From assembly GCF_000747525.1 (NCBI RefSeq), contig NZ_CP009278.1, forward strand, positions 62,001-126,000: a DNA stretch of 64,000 nt, in the 5' to 3' direction. A program made the translations under genes and the position numbers. The notes beneath the pieces were generated by a model, which saw nothing but the letters and a program-made list of their open reading frames with translations, was not told the origin of the DNA and did no database searches. Shown piece after piece: positions 28,114 through 41,556 of this stretch. The first letter of the stretch is position 1. Each line of letters starts with the position of its first letter. This DNA is from Sphingobacterium sp. ML3W (GTDB lineage Bacteria > Bacteroidota > Bacteroidia > Sphingobacteriales > Sphingobacteriaceae).

Positions 28114-28157
28114 AATGCTTAAAATTTATAGTTTAAAAAATGATTAAATACTCGTTG

Positions 28158-28550
28158 TTAAAATGGGAGGTCGTCGGCTGTTTCCTGTGCTGTAACCTTG
28201 TTACTTTTGGCTTGTGTAGGAGCTTGTACGGTTTCTGCTCGCTTACTACTTCCGTGCAGTTTGATTTGCGAGGTATGAAAATTCAATCCTGCTCTTAATT
28301 CTCCGTCATTACCTGCCCACGCTCTTGTGCTTACTCTTCCCGATAGTTCTACCAAAGTACCTTTTGTCAGTAGCTTGGCTACGTTTGGGGTTATCCAATA
28401 AGAGCAGTCGAAATAGGTTGTTTGCTCGATGCGTTCGCCCTGTTTGTTACGGTAGCTGTCATTGGTCGCTACTGAAAAATTCACTACTTGTTTGTCCTGT
28501 GACGTTGTGCGTACTTCTGCATTTCTTGTTAGTCTTCCTGTGATGTTCAT
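28158..28550 (-). CDS. ssb: Single-stranded DNA-binding protein
   Basis: The 130-residue product has an OB fold (MNITGRLTRNAEVRTT ... VNFSVATNDSYRNKQGE) and the Ssb acidic tip ending DDLPF. It protects transferred single strands. It is the first gene of the leftward PRTRC operon. About 150 bp upstream is non-coding and holds the probable promoter. Confidence 0.9.
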   Translation of the reverse strand: MNITGRLTRNAEVRTTSQDKQVVNFSVATNDSYRNKQGERIEQTTYFDCSYWITPNVAKLLTKGTLVELSGRVSTRAWAGNDGELRAGLNFHTSQIKLHGSSKRAETVQAPTQAKSNKVTAQETADDLPF

Positions 28551-29279
28551 GATTTCTACTTTTTACGTTATTAAATTTGTTCTGATTTTGATTTTTTAAA
28601 ATTTATTCGGTAATGAGAGGTGGTGCTGAAGTTTCGTTTCTCTTTTTTACCATTTCCAATGTTTATATTTTCCATTTCTGACATTTTTTTTATTCGTCTA
28701 AAGAGCCGGAGTATGCTTTGTTTCGTTTCACGAGCATAAAAGGTTCGGGTTTAGCAGCAACAAGGTTTTGACAAAAAAATACGACCCGAATGGGTGGAGA
28801 TTATTTTGCAAACCCAAAGGGCATGACCTTTTTGCTGTGTTAAGAACACGGAAATACCTTTGCTCTTGAAATGGGACAAATCAGCATACTGGCTCTTGAA
28901 TAAAAAAAAATGAATTGGAAGTAATGAAAATGACTTTGTGTAAATGGTCTATATGATTAAAAAACTTGCATTTATGCAACAGAACAGACATATCTATAGA
29001 TAATTGTCAGCAGAAAAGAGATCTCGAATTAAATTTAGTTCGATGAACAACTGCAGCGAGAATAATGAACAGCAAAGCTCGGCCAGTTTTTTACGGAGAT
29101 CTTTAAAGATCAAATTCCTGACTTGAAGCAGAAAAAAGTCCGCCAGGAATATAATATAGCCTATAACACTATGCTACTGGTATTTAATCAATAAATGGGT
29201 TGTTTTCTTCGCTGAATCACACATAAACATCACTTAAACACCTTGTATCTGGAGTTGCAACAATAAAGTGAACATTCAG
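28551..29279. other. ICE regulatory spacer with a truncated gene remnant
   Basis: The first part (28,690-28,900) has a GC-richer block containing CGGGTTTAGCAGC, the pair CGGGT.../...ACCCG and a -7-like TACCTTTG near 28,853. It resembles the conserved spacer before the topoisomerase gene of such elements (from memory). At 29,069-29,194 (+) a 41-codon frame ending IAYNTMLLVFNQ looks like the C-terminal relic of a gene. What lies beyond has been replaced by IS fragments. Confidence 0.35.
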
Positions 29280-29665
29280 TTAAGCTGCAATCTTTCGTTT
29301 TATTAATTTTTTTCCAAATTCTTCTGGGGACATGTCTCCCAGCGCTGAATGTAATCTTTTGCGGTTATACCAAGTCTCTATATATTCAAAAACGATAAGT
29401 GCGGCCTGCTCTTTATCAGTAAATATATAATGGTATACACACTCGATTTTCAATGTTTTAAAAAAGCTTTCTGCAACACTATTATCCCAGCAATTTCCTT
29501 TCCTGCTCATACTTCTAATTATCATCGGGTTTCTATCCAATAGACATTTGAATTCATCGCATGCGTATTGTACTCCGCGATCAGAATGAAAGATTAGTTC
29601 TTGTATGATCGGACGATTTCTTTGTGCCATCTTAAAAGCAGGGATTACGGATGCAGGATTATAAC
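29280..29665 (-). pseudogene. IS3-family transposase OrfB, C-terminal fragment
   Basis: About 125 residues of the integrase core remain: FHSDRGVQYACDEF (second Asp), then SRKGNCWDNSVAESFFKTLK with the catalytic Glu, and YIETWYNRKRLHSALG. The first Asp and the whole N-terminus are missing. The frame runs on into the neighbouring fragment and gives a spurious start (MAFCHSTLH). The copy cannot be active. Confidence 0.85.
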
Positions 29666-29671
29666 TACTGC

Positions 29672-29743
29672 AGACCACATGAAGCGTTGAATGGCAAAAC
29701 GCCAATGGAGTATAAAGCCCTGCCGGCAGCGTGTTCCAATTAA
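29672..29743 (+). pseudogene. Second IS3-family OrfB relic, C-terminal tip only
   Basis: The plus strand encodes RPHEALNGKTPMEYKA and then a stop. This is the classical end of an IS3/IS150-type OrfB and is from a different copy and orientation than the adjacent fragment. It is joined head-on to the minus-strand fragment. Confidence 0.75.
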
Positions 29744-29776
29744 TCCAACTTGAAAAAAGTTGGATTAATTGGAACA
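29732..29776. repeat. Perfect 19-bp inverted repeat at the IS relic junction
   Basis: The arms at 29,732-29,750 and 29,758-29,776 (TGTTCCAATTAATCCAACT and its complement) flank a 7-nt loop TGAAAAA. The stop codon of the IS3 relic lies in the left arm. It may be an IS terminator or paired IS ends. Confidence 0.8.
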
Positions 29777-30137
29777 GATATTATAAATTTGAATTCTCGT
29801 CAGCAGACCGGTTCGAAATCCGGGAGGGGTACACTCTGCTTCTAATGCAGAGTCTAAAAAGCTTTTTAGTAAAGGAGCGAAGGCACCATCTTTACCATAC
29901 AGTGATTTGCCCGAACGCAATTGCTCTAGGGCTTTTTGCTTCATTTGCTCGTAATCGAGCTGCTCATCTTTTCTCATTTTATAAACTGTGTCTCTAAGTT
30001 AATAATTAACCAGTTGACACAGTTTATTTTACACCCTCTTTTCCGTACTGATCTAATATTTGCTTTCATAAAGAGTTTTAAAGAATAACCCAAGTCATTT
30101 TTAACTACTTACACAGTTTTTCGGACAGTGCCTATTT
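29765..30137 (-). pseudogene. IS256-family element, 5' end with truncated transposase
   Basis: The minus frame 29,977-29,765 starts MRKDEQLDYEQMKQKALEQL and continues to FLDSALEAE, the conserved IS256/Mutator N-terminus, then breaks into unrelated sequence near residue 48. Upstream lie CACAGTTT-type ends (30,017-30,024 and the TTACACAGTTTTTCGGA block at 30,109-30,125) that look like the terminal repeat. Only the start of the element remains. Confidence 0.75.
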
Positions 30138-30150
30138 ATAATTCTTGAAG

Positions 30151-30186
30151 TAAAAAAAAAGGCCAGTTTTTTATAAAACTGACCTT
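30151..30186 (-). terminator. Intrinsic terminator
   Basis: On the minus strand AAGGTCAGTTTT-ATA-AAAAACTGGCCTT is followed by an unbroken T run. It ends the two-gene leftward locus above it. Confidence 0.75.
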
Positions 30187-30228
30187 AACTAATTGTGGTA
30201 ATTGGCAATCATATTTATAGCTTAACTA

Positions 30229-30780
30229 TTATTTCTTCGTTAAATTAATATCCGTAGGTATTGAAAATGATCGATCTAACATTTTACCTCCTCTACCATC
30301 GTCTCCATTGATTACAATAGTTTCTGGATTCTCTAATTTCCATCGAAGGTTACCATTATTTAGCAATTCAATGTTTAATATTCCATATTTATCTTTCGTA
30401 ATATCATAAAACCTACCAAAACTCGCCTTATCAGGCTTTTCAGAGCTTACATTTCCAGTACTATACTTTGTTGTATCACAACTAATCTCTATTCCATTCT
30501 TCTCATAACAGTAATAAACATGCAACATATCCAAATATACATCTGGTCCCTTTAAAAAAGCTTTCCCATATTCGATTTTGATTTCAAAAAAATCGACTCC
30601 ATTTTTATAAACCCACGTCCCTATAAAAGACTTTGATCGTTCTTTAGTTTCTTTACTTTTATAATAAGCTCCTTTTTCTAATTTACCGATGTCTTTACCT
30701 TTTTTATACTCAATTACCTTTTGAGCATATATAAAATTACCACTTAGAACTACTAATATAATAACGAGTATATTTTTCAT
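30229..30780 (-). CDS. Secreted hypothetical protein (perhaps DUF6705)
   Basis: The 183-residue product has a signal peptide (NILVIILVVLSGNFIYAQ). The mature part has the lipocalin-like phrase FIGTWVYKNGVDFFEIKI and ends with strands. I associate it weakly with DUF6705. It lies 11 bp downstream of the JAMM-like lipoprotein gene and is probably co-transcribed with it. Confidence 0.5.
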   Translation of the reverse strand: MKNILVIILVVLSGNFIYAQKVIEYKKGKDIGKLEKGAYYKSKETKERSKSFIGTWVYKNGVDFFEIKIEYGKAFLKGPDVYLDMLHVYYCYEKNGIEISCDTTKYSTGNVSSEKPDKASFGRFYDITKDKYGILNIELLNNGNLRWKLENPETIVINGDDGRGGKMLDRSFSIPTDINLTKK

Positions 30781-30791
30781 TTTTTTGTATT

Positions 30792-32159
30792 TTAATTACA
30801 ATTACTTAATTGAATATTACCATTAACCTCCTTAATGTTTGTCCAAGTACTAAAATCACTACTTCCTTTCATTAATTTTAATCCTGAATTTTCTAATGCT
30901 TTTAACAAAGCTAACTCTCGAGCTTCTATTTCTGATTTTTGAAATGTTATTTTATTTATATCATAATAATTATTATAATAATTCTCTAAGTCTTTAATAC
31001 CTAAAGTAGAGTTAAGGTTTGTACTACCAAAAGTATTAAAAGCTGTTGTATTTTCAATCATTAATACATACGAAGTTCCATGACTGGAGACAACTCCTGC
31101 AGTAAATGTCGATAAGTTCTGGATATTACCACCTTGATACAATTGGTAAATAGCTTGCATATCCGCAATTGAAAATGTAGAAAAACCAATTCCAACATGA
31201 GTGTGCAAATACCCACTAATAGGGTTCGGTGGTGTAAAGTCTATAAAATGAGTATTCGAATCTCCTTGTATTGCTGTGTAGGTGGTCGAAGTTCCATTAG
31301 CAGTCATTAAAAAGCCTTTTTCGTAATCTACATTTAGGCTTGCTTTTAATTCATTGAGTTTTCCTTTGAATTCGGGATCGTTAGCTTTCTTTTTCATTTC
31401 TTTACACGGATTGGTTGCTGCTTCCTCAGGATTGTTATTCCCAGCTCCGCCACTGCCACCACCATAATGCCAGCTTCCAGAATTAGAAGGGTTTGCACCA
31501 CTTCCAGTTTGTGGTCCATAACCTAACCATACATCTATAATACCTCCATGTCCACCAGGAGGAGATGAACTCCCATCCACCTTTACAGGGTCTAATATGC
31601 CCCCATCAATTGGATCATCAGGTATAAACCCAATAACACCTTTATTGTTTTGTTCTCTTGATTTATAAACTAAGTAATGCGTGATACTACCATCTTTTAC
31701 ATTATAACCACTAGAAAAATTCCCTTGTAAATCTGTAATAAGAATTACCCCTGTAAAGTTTTCATCGGAACTGTTCTGATCGCGTTTCATACTAAAAACT
31801 CGTGCAATAATTCGATCTTCCAATTTAAATAATACTACTCTACTATAATATTTTGGATATGCAATAACGGCAGGAATTACGGTTATCTTCTGATCGCTAT
31901 TAATCAATGGTTCATAAGTAATTTGGCCTTGAAATAATGTTACAAAATCTGTAGATAGTGGAACTGTTTCATCTTTGCCTTTTTCACCTGTTTTGAAAAG
32001 TTCATTATTATAAAGATAAGCTTTGGCTTCCTCTAGAGTTACTGTAGCAATACCTTTAGAATTTGGTTTATTGAGTTCTTCCAATCCGTTGTCGTAGTGG
32101 CTACAACTATAAATAATACACAGAAACATCAATAAGTAGTAGTAAATTTTTATTCTCAT
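30792..32159 (-). CDS. Lipoprotein with a JAMM-like metalloprotease motif
   Basis: The 455-residue protein has a lipobox (CIIYSC), an N-terminal region of about 170 residues and a Gly/Ser/Pro-rich linker (about 190-240). Its C-terminal domain contains GYLHTHVGIGFSTFSIADMQ (about 314-333), and the H-T-H plus S-I-A-D spacing fits the JAMM/MPN signature H-x-H...S-x-x-D. A candidate upstream Glu lies in DYEKGFLM. It is surface or periplasmic by its lipobox. The domain call rests on the motif alone. Confidence 0.55.
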   Translation of the reverse strand: MRIKIYYYLLMFLCIIYSCSHYDNGLEELNKPNSKGIATVTLEEAKAYLYNNELFKTGEKGKDETVPLSTDFVTLFQGQITYEPLINSDQKITVIPAVIAYPKYYSRVVLFKLEDRIIARVFSMKRDQNSSDENFTGVILITDLQGNFSSGYNVKDGSITHYLVYKSREQNNKGVIGFIPDDPIDGGILDPVKVDGSSSPPGGHGGIIDVWLGYGPQTGSGANPSNSGSWHYGGGSGGAGNNNPEEAATNPCKEMKKKANDPEFKGKLNELKASLNVDYEKGFLMTANGTSTTYTAIQGDSNTHFIDFTPPNPISGYLHTHVGIGFSTFSIADMQAIYQLYQGGNIQNLSTFTAGVVSSHGTSYVLMIENTTAFNTFGSTNLNSTLGIKDLENYYNNYYDINKITFQKSEIEARELALLKALENSGLKLMKGSSDFSTWTNIKEVNGNIQLSNCN

Positions 32160-32479
32160 AATAATATTTAATTATTCATATCATTATGCATAAGTATAAC
32201 AAAAAAATAAAAAAACAAAGACATTACAGCTCAAATACTATTTGTAATCAAGCATTTACGGTTTTACCGTAATTTCTATTAGGCTCAGGGGATATTTGGG
32301 CAGCTGGGTAAAATTTCCTGCTAAGGGTAATAACAATTTGTATATTTGCTATAGAGCTAATGGAACCATGTTGAAATACAAAGCAGTAAGAACCATTACC
32401 AAATCGTTACCTAACCTCTTTGATAATCTCCATAAAAGCTTAGTATTTAAGCGATACGGTTTTTCTCTGAAAACTTTAC

Positions 32480-32510
32480 AAAAAAAAAGCAGGATAGTTA
32501 AATCCTGCTT
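32480..32510 (-). terminator. Intrinsic terminator after the excisionase-like gene
   Basis: On the minus strand AAGCAGGAT and ATCCTGCTT arms are followed by nine T residues. It lies 17 bp past the HTH gene stop. Confidence 0.75.
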
Positions 32511-32526
32511 AGTTCAATTCATTTTT

Positions 32527-32808
32527 CTAACTTCCGTCAACTCCGTTCAGCAATTTACGAAGATCTTCGTAACGATAGTACATCAATCCACCAATTTTAG
32601 TATAGGCTAGTGTACCATTTAACCGGAGGTTTTGAAGTGTACCTGCCGAAATTCCTAATAATTTACGTACCTCATAGCTTTTCAACCATTCCTTTGGTTC
32701 TTGTGCCGATTTTCTCATATAAGGTGAATGTCTTTTGATTTCTTCAAAAAGTTCTTTTTTAAAACTTTCAAGGTCCTCTCGGGTGATAAGTTCTACTTTC
32801 ATTTGCAT
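32527..32808 (-). CDS. Excisionase-like helix-turn-helix protein
   Basis: This 93-residue protein has a coiled N-terminus and a MerR/Xis-type winged HTH (WLKSYEVRKLLGISAGTLQNLRLNG ... KIGGLMYYRYEDL). Such HTH_17 proteins serve as recombination directionality factors or regulators beside ICE integrases. The gene is 220 bp downstream of the integrase on the same strand. Confidence 0.7.
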   Translation of the reverse strand: MQMKVELITREDLESFKKELFEEIKRHSPYMRKSAQEPKEWLKSYEVRKLLGISAGTLQNLRLNGTLAYTKIGGLMYYRYEDLRKLLNGVDGS

Positions 32809-33027
32809 TTCATTTTTAAAATAATTTTATGAAGGACAGAATAGTCTTCAGCTATCAATTCTGCCACTATGAATACAAATGAACTGAAAGTAACTAAAGG
32901 CTTTAATAAACTGGTATCCAAAGGCACCATTTGGCTAGAAAAGGCATATCTTACCTGATGCATCCTTTATAATATATTCTATTAAGGAAAGTGATCTTAG
33001 TAAGATAGCCCAATCCATTGCATAGGA

Positions 33028-34269
33028 CTATCCCTTTACAGCCATTCGCTCCCTTAGATTCTGCATATCCTCGCTAAGCTTGTGTTCTACAACTTTTGCA
33101 TAGATCTGTGTAGTACGTATTGAAGTATGTCCAAGCATCTTGCTGACAGATTCGATCGGAACACCGTTACTCAAAGTTACAGTGGTAGCAAATGTGTGTC
33201 TCGCAAGGTGAAACGTAAAGTTCTTATTGATTCCACAGATTTCAGCAATTTCCTTTAAGTAACCGTTCATTCGCTGGTTGGAAACAACTGGAAAAAGGGT
33301 ACCCTTTGCTAAAGCTATGGGGTGGTCTTTATATTTCTTAATCAATTGTACCGCTTCCGGTAAAAGGGGAACCCTAACCGTTGTGTTCGTTTTCTGTCGG
33401 TTGGTCATTAACCAGTCCCGACCGTCGATTCCTTTAACGATGTTCTCTTGGGTTAGGTTGAATATATCAATGTAAGCAAGCCCCGTGTGACAACTAAAGA
33501 GGAACATATCAAGTACAGATTGCAATCGTTCTATTTTAAAGTTTTTCTTGCTTAGTACCTTTAATTCCTCTTTTGTAAGATGACCTCGTTCTACTTTGTC
33601 GAAGTGTAGTTTATATTTGGAAAAGGGATCCTTCTCCAGTAAGTCCATCATAACAGCCATATTTACGATTTTCCGCAAACGCTCCATATGTTTCATCACT
33701 CCATTATTATTAAGAGCTTTATGATGATCAACAGATTCATAATTAATAAGGAAGTTTTCAAAATCCAAAATGAATCTATAGTTGAGTTCATCCAGTGATA
33801 TATCGCTTTTGTTATATTGATGTTTAACAAACTTTTTGAGATAGTTTTCTGTCGTGTAATAGTTCTTCATGGTACCTGGTGCAAGTTTTCCAATAGCTAC
33901 TTGCTTATGATACTCAATCATCTTTAACAAGGTCATCGCTTCTTCTATATCCTCACCAAGGTATTTAGCTTTAACGGCATCCACCGAAACTGGTTTGTTT
34001 TGCTGTATCAATTCTTGATAGCAATCAAAAATCAATGAACGCACCTGTTCCATGTGACTGTTCAATTTTACGATTTCTTGCCGTTTACCTTTTGCTCTTC
34101 CTTTTGCTTCGTCCCAATTGTTAATCGATACTTTGCTTTTTAAGGAAATTTCAGTTCTGCGACCGTTTACTGTAATCCTTGCATAAACAGTGGCCATCTC
34201 ATCTTTCTTGTTCTTGGGTAAACGTAACACGAATTGAATCCCAAAGGTGTTTTTACTCTTCATATCCAT
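33028..34269 (-). CDS. Tyrosine integrase of the ICE
   Basis: The 413-residue tyrosine recombinase has an arm-binding N-terminus (DUF-type RITVNGRRTEISLK), a SAM-like core-binding domain and the catalytic domain with HLARHTFAT (HxxR), LGHTS and the nucleophile in TTQIYAKV (Tyr near 389). The usual first Arg is replaced: the motif reads CHTGLAYID rather than TGLR. IntDOT also lacks this Arg, so activity is likely retained. It sits 290 bp from tRNA-Pro, the probable integration target. Confidence 0.9.
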   Translation of the reverse strand: MDMKSKNTFGIQFVLRLPKNKKDEMATVYARITVNGRRTEISLKSKVSINNWDEAKGRAKGKRQEIVKLNSHMEQVRSLIFDCYQELIQQNKPVSVDAVKAKYLGEDIEEAMTLLKMIEYHKQVAIGKLAPGTMKNYYTTENYLKKFVKHQYNKSDISLDELNYRFILDFENFLINYESVDHHKALNNNGVMKHMERLRKIVNMAVMMDLLEKDPFSKYKLHFDKVERGHLTKEELKVLSKKNFKIERLQSVLDMFLFSCHTGLAYIDIFNLTQENIVKGIDGRDWLMTNRQKTNTTVRVPLLPEAVQLIKKYKDHPIALAKGTLFPVVSNQRMNGYLKEIAEICGINKNFTFHLARHTFATTVTLSNGVPIESVSKMLGHTSIRTTQIYAKVVEHKLSEDMQNLRERMAVKG

Positions 34270-34503
34270 TTATTTTATGTTCAACTCATACTCTTTGGAG
34301 CAGTTCTCTCATTCCAACCGTTGGATGGAATGCAGTAAAGAAGTCAAACAATCATAAATAGCATCAAAATAAATGTTATAAATATATGATTTACAGTTAT
34401 TTATAAGCTATTCGGTGAGTAAATATAAAACTTAAAAAGACTCACCGTTTAACTCACATTTAGATTGATATTGATTGGGGTTTCTTGATATGATATAAAA
34501 CAA

Positions 34504-34536
34504 AAAACCCGCAAATTCATAGAATTTGCGGGTTTT
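34504..34536 (-). terminator. Terminator downstream of tRNA-Pro
   Basis: Perfect 15-bp arms around the 3-nt loop ATA are followed by T residues on the minus strand. It sits 24 bp beyond the tRNA 3' end. Whether it is host or ICE sequence depends on the exact att site. Confidence 0.8.
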
Positions 34537-34560
34537 CGACCTTACTTAGTGTAAGTGTTG

Positions 34561-34634
34561 TCGGGGTGGCAGGATTCGAACCTACGACCTCCTGCTCCCA
34601 AAGCAGGCGCGATACCGGGCTACGCTACACCCCG
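34561..34634 (-). tRNA. tRNA-Pro (anticodon TGG)
   Basis: The minus strand folds as a standard cloverleaf: CGGGGTG acceptor, TTTGGGA anticodon loop (TGG), GTTCGAATC T-loop and a 74-nt length without encoded CCA. Its 3' end faces the ICE integrase, as expected for a tRNA-targeted integration site. A TTTG-N19-TATATTTG promoter lies just upstream. Confidence 0.95.
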
Positions 34635-34664
34635 AAAAGGTATCTCCTTTTGTTTATTGTGTTG

Positions 34665-34695
34665 CAAATATACAACGATATTTAGTAATGTCAAA
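34665..34695 (-). promoter_or_regulatory. Promoter of tRNA-Pro
   Basis: On the minus strand TTTG (34,695-34,692), 19 bp, then TATATTTG (34,672-34,665) match the Bacteroidota -33/-7 consensus exactly. Confidence 0.75.
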
Positions 34696-35942
34696 TTTAA
34701 TTTCACCCCTTTTAAATAAAGCGCTGGTTATCTGACAAATAAATTTTATTTAATAAAATTTATAATCCGTTTTATTGCAAAAACAGTCCTTATTCTCGAT
34801 TAATTATGATATCATACAAGTATTTAATAACATCTAAATCCAACTTAAATCTGAATTATAGGTATAATTCAACAGTATAATACCCGCCAATACAAATGCA
34901 TTGTTAGAAAAATGCACATAATATAATGCCGAAATTATGAATAAAATACCATAACAACTCAAAAATGACGGTACAATTGAAATCACTATCCATCAGAAAA
35001 CATTAAGCAAGCGGAAAAGAAGGAAGATCCGACTCAGTCATTCTTTCATCTTAAATATAAAATGAGGCATTCCTATCTCAAAAGAATACGCTTACTGCAG
35101 TAAAAGCAAAAGATAATATGCGGGTAAGAAATATACGCGAGGCTATGCCTTATTAGGTATAACCTCTCGTATAAAATCGATTAAACAAACAAGAAACGCG
35201 CATACATTTAAATTTTTAAGTAGCCAAATAGTCTACGTTAATCGATATGGATGCAAAACTTAGCCAAAACAGCAGATATCATTCCGAACAGAGATCTCCA
35301 TGAGATAAACTGCTCTCATAGAGACGCATGCTCCTAGGCTTTAGGAGCATGTAGATGCATTTTAATATATCGCATTTGGTCTATCCTTGAAAAATTATTC
35401 AGAAATTTTTATAACAACACCATAACACATAATCGTTAACACTATGGAAATCAGCAATACTCTAAATTTTATTCAGGCACGTATCGACTGACTTAGCATT
35501 TAATAGATAAAATTTCCTTTGTCACTCACATTCATTCGACAACTAAAGTCAACCGTTATAAACTACTTCCGACAATCATCACTCAAGCATAGTTTGGCTA
35601 ACGCACATTGTGTGTATGATTATCCTTGAAATTTTTTTGATACTAATTTTGAACATATAATCTCCTGAAGTTACACTCATTTTATCCGGATCTATGTAAA
35701 ACATCTCCCATTTCATGCACCGTAATCATATTTTGAGAATCTAAAATCGACCTTAGTAATATATAAAAGACAGAGATATCGGATAATGTGTCCAAGAGAA
35801 CGTGACCCTGGGATGGTCACCGATAACTGCCAGGAAATGGTACCGACCTAATTTCCAGTCCATTGCAGTGTTTTGAGGCAAGGCCATCGGTTGCTGGGTG
35901 ATGTCCGGTCCGGCCGTGCTCTCCCCCAGAAAATACGGAACA
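34696..35942. other. Gene-free spacer before the rRNA operon, with a 5S-like remnant
   Basis: This AT-rich 1.25 kb has no plausible gene. Two features stand out: a perfect hairpin CATGCTCCT-AGGCTTT-AGGAGCATG (35,327-35,351), and a GC-rich block at 35,800-35,935. That block starts with hairpin GTGACC/GGTCAC (35,802-35,820) and contains ACCGACCTA and GGCAAGGCCATCGG, which resemble the 3' half of the adjacent 5S gene. Confidence 0.45.
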
Positions 35943-35973
35943 CAAAAAAGCCCTTGCTATCCTGCAAGGGCTT
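35943..35973 (-). terminator. rRNA operon terminator
   Basis: On the minus strand AAGCCCTTGC-AGGATA-GCAAGGGCTT is followed by TTTTTTG, a few bases beyond the 5S 3' end. Confidence 0.85.
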
Positions 35974-35984
35974 CTGTATAAAAA

Positions 35985-36094
35985 AAGGCACCGACCTACT
36001 CTCCCACCTGTTACGGCAATACCATCGGCTCTGGCGGGCTTGACTTCTCTGTTCGGAATGGGAAGAGGTAGACACCGCCGATATAGGCGCCTAA
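35985..36094 (-). rRNA. rrf: 5S ribosomal RNA
   Basis: The minus strand has terminal pairing GGCGCC/GGTGCC, and the internal CCCATTCCGAACAGAGAAGTCAAGC block is diagnostic of 5S rRNA. It is about 110 nt long. Ends are placed by the terminal helix and may be off by 2-3 bases. Confidence 0.92.
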
Positions 36095-36204
36095 AATAAG
36101 GTTATCAGAATATAGCAACACTATCCATTATGGATAAAGTGACCATCTGATCTATAGACAATTGAAAGAAAAACTAAAAGAGGAAGACAACAGTGTCTGC
36201 GTTG

Positions 36205-39093
<2,889 letters not shown>

Positions 39094-39317
39094 ACCTCAT
39101 AGCCCTTTTGCTACTATGGGTTGCTTTTTGATATATATAACCATGATGCTACGCATTAATCCGTTCGGCCTTGACCGAGGGTCTTCATAATACATCGAAC
39201 ACATCACAGTATTGTCTCTACTGTTGTCTTCTCTTGTAATTTTTTTCTTTCAATATGTCAAAGAACTCTTTGTCGCCCTTATAATGAACACAATATCTTG
39301 GTGTTCGGGCAGACCTG

Positions 39318-39391
39318 TGGAGAATATCGGAGTCGAACCGATGACCCCCTGCGTGCAAGGCAGGTGCTCTAGCCAGCTGAGCTAATTCCCC
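39318..39391 (-). tRNA. tRNA-Ala (anticodon TGC)
   Basis: The minus strand gives GGGGAAT acceptor, TTGCACG-type anticodon loop (TGC), GTTCGACTC T-loop, 74 nt. It lies in the 16S-23S spacer, the standard place. Confidence 0.95.
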
Positions 39392-39405
39392 GTATCGTTT
39401 TATGG

Positions 39406-39479
39406 TAGTCCCGAGCAGATTTGAACTGCTGACCCCTACATTATCAGTGTAGTGCTCTAACCAACTGAGCTACGGGACT
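39406..39479 (-). tRNA. tRNA-Ile (anticodon GAT)
   Basis: The minus strand gives AGTCCCG acceptor, CTGATAA anticodon loop (GAT), GTTCAAATC T-loop, 74 nt. It precedes tRNA-Ala in the spacer by 14 bp. Confidence 0.95.
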
Positions 39480-39598
39480 AGCTTATCATTCTCTCTCTGG
39501 ACCATCCTACAGGGATGGGCACATTTCTTCAAATGTTTCTTTTTGTTTCTTAATATAAATCATGTGTATACGTAACGAGCTTCAATCTTGAATGCTCT

Positions 39599-41128
<1,530 letters not shown>

Positions 41129-41374
41129 GTAAAATGAAGTGTAAGATCAAGACTATTTATAATAAATAGAATTGTCTTGTATTTTATTTCTGATTCTAAA
41201 ATTGAACAGGTTGATTTTTTTTAACTTTCGTCGTTTCTCAACACTACTCGTTACGTTACATGATTATATTTTTAAAGAACTTTTTCCGCTTCCGCATCTC
41301 GCTTCGGCTATATGATGTCGGCATTGCGCCGTTATCGATCTTGTTTTTGATTCCCTTCGTTTCCGTTGGGACTG

Positions 41375-41405
41375 CAAAGGTAGAGATCTTTTTGGTATAT
41401 CCAAA
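41375..41405 (-). promoter_or_regulatory. rRNA operon promoter, proximal
   Basis: On the minus strand TTTG (41,405-41,402), 19 bp, TACCTTTG (41,382-41,375). This is an exact -33/-7 match about 250 bp before 16S. Confidence 0.75.
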
Positions 41406-41523
41406 ATAAATGTGAAAATTTATTTTTGGAGACCTTTTCGATTTCTGCGTCTAAATAACATAGACCCTCTTTTTTTCATTGTCAGCTCTTTCGAACCGAC
41501 CGTTCCTCCCTTGCGGAGTGGTG

Positions 41524-41556
41524 CAAAGATAGACCATTTTTATATTCACTTCCAAA
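41524..41556 (-). promoter_or_regulatory. rRNA operon promoter, distal
   Basis: On the minus strand TTTG (41,556-41,553), 21 bp, TATCTTTG (41,531-41,524). It forms a tandem pair with the proximal promoter 149 bp downstream. Confidence 0.65.

Noticed and set aside
32296..32610. 104-codon plus-strand frame after the JAMM lipoprotein
   Set aside because: It overlaps the terminator and the excisionase-like gene on the other strand and has no family features.
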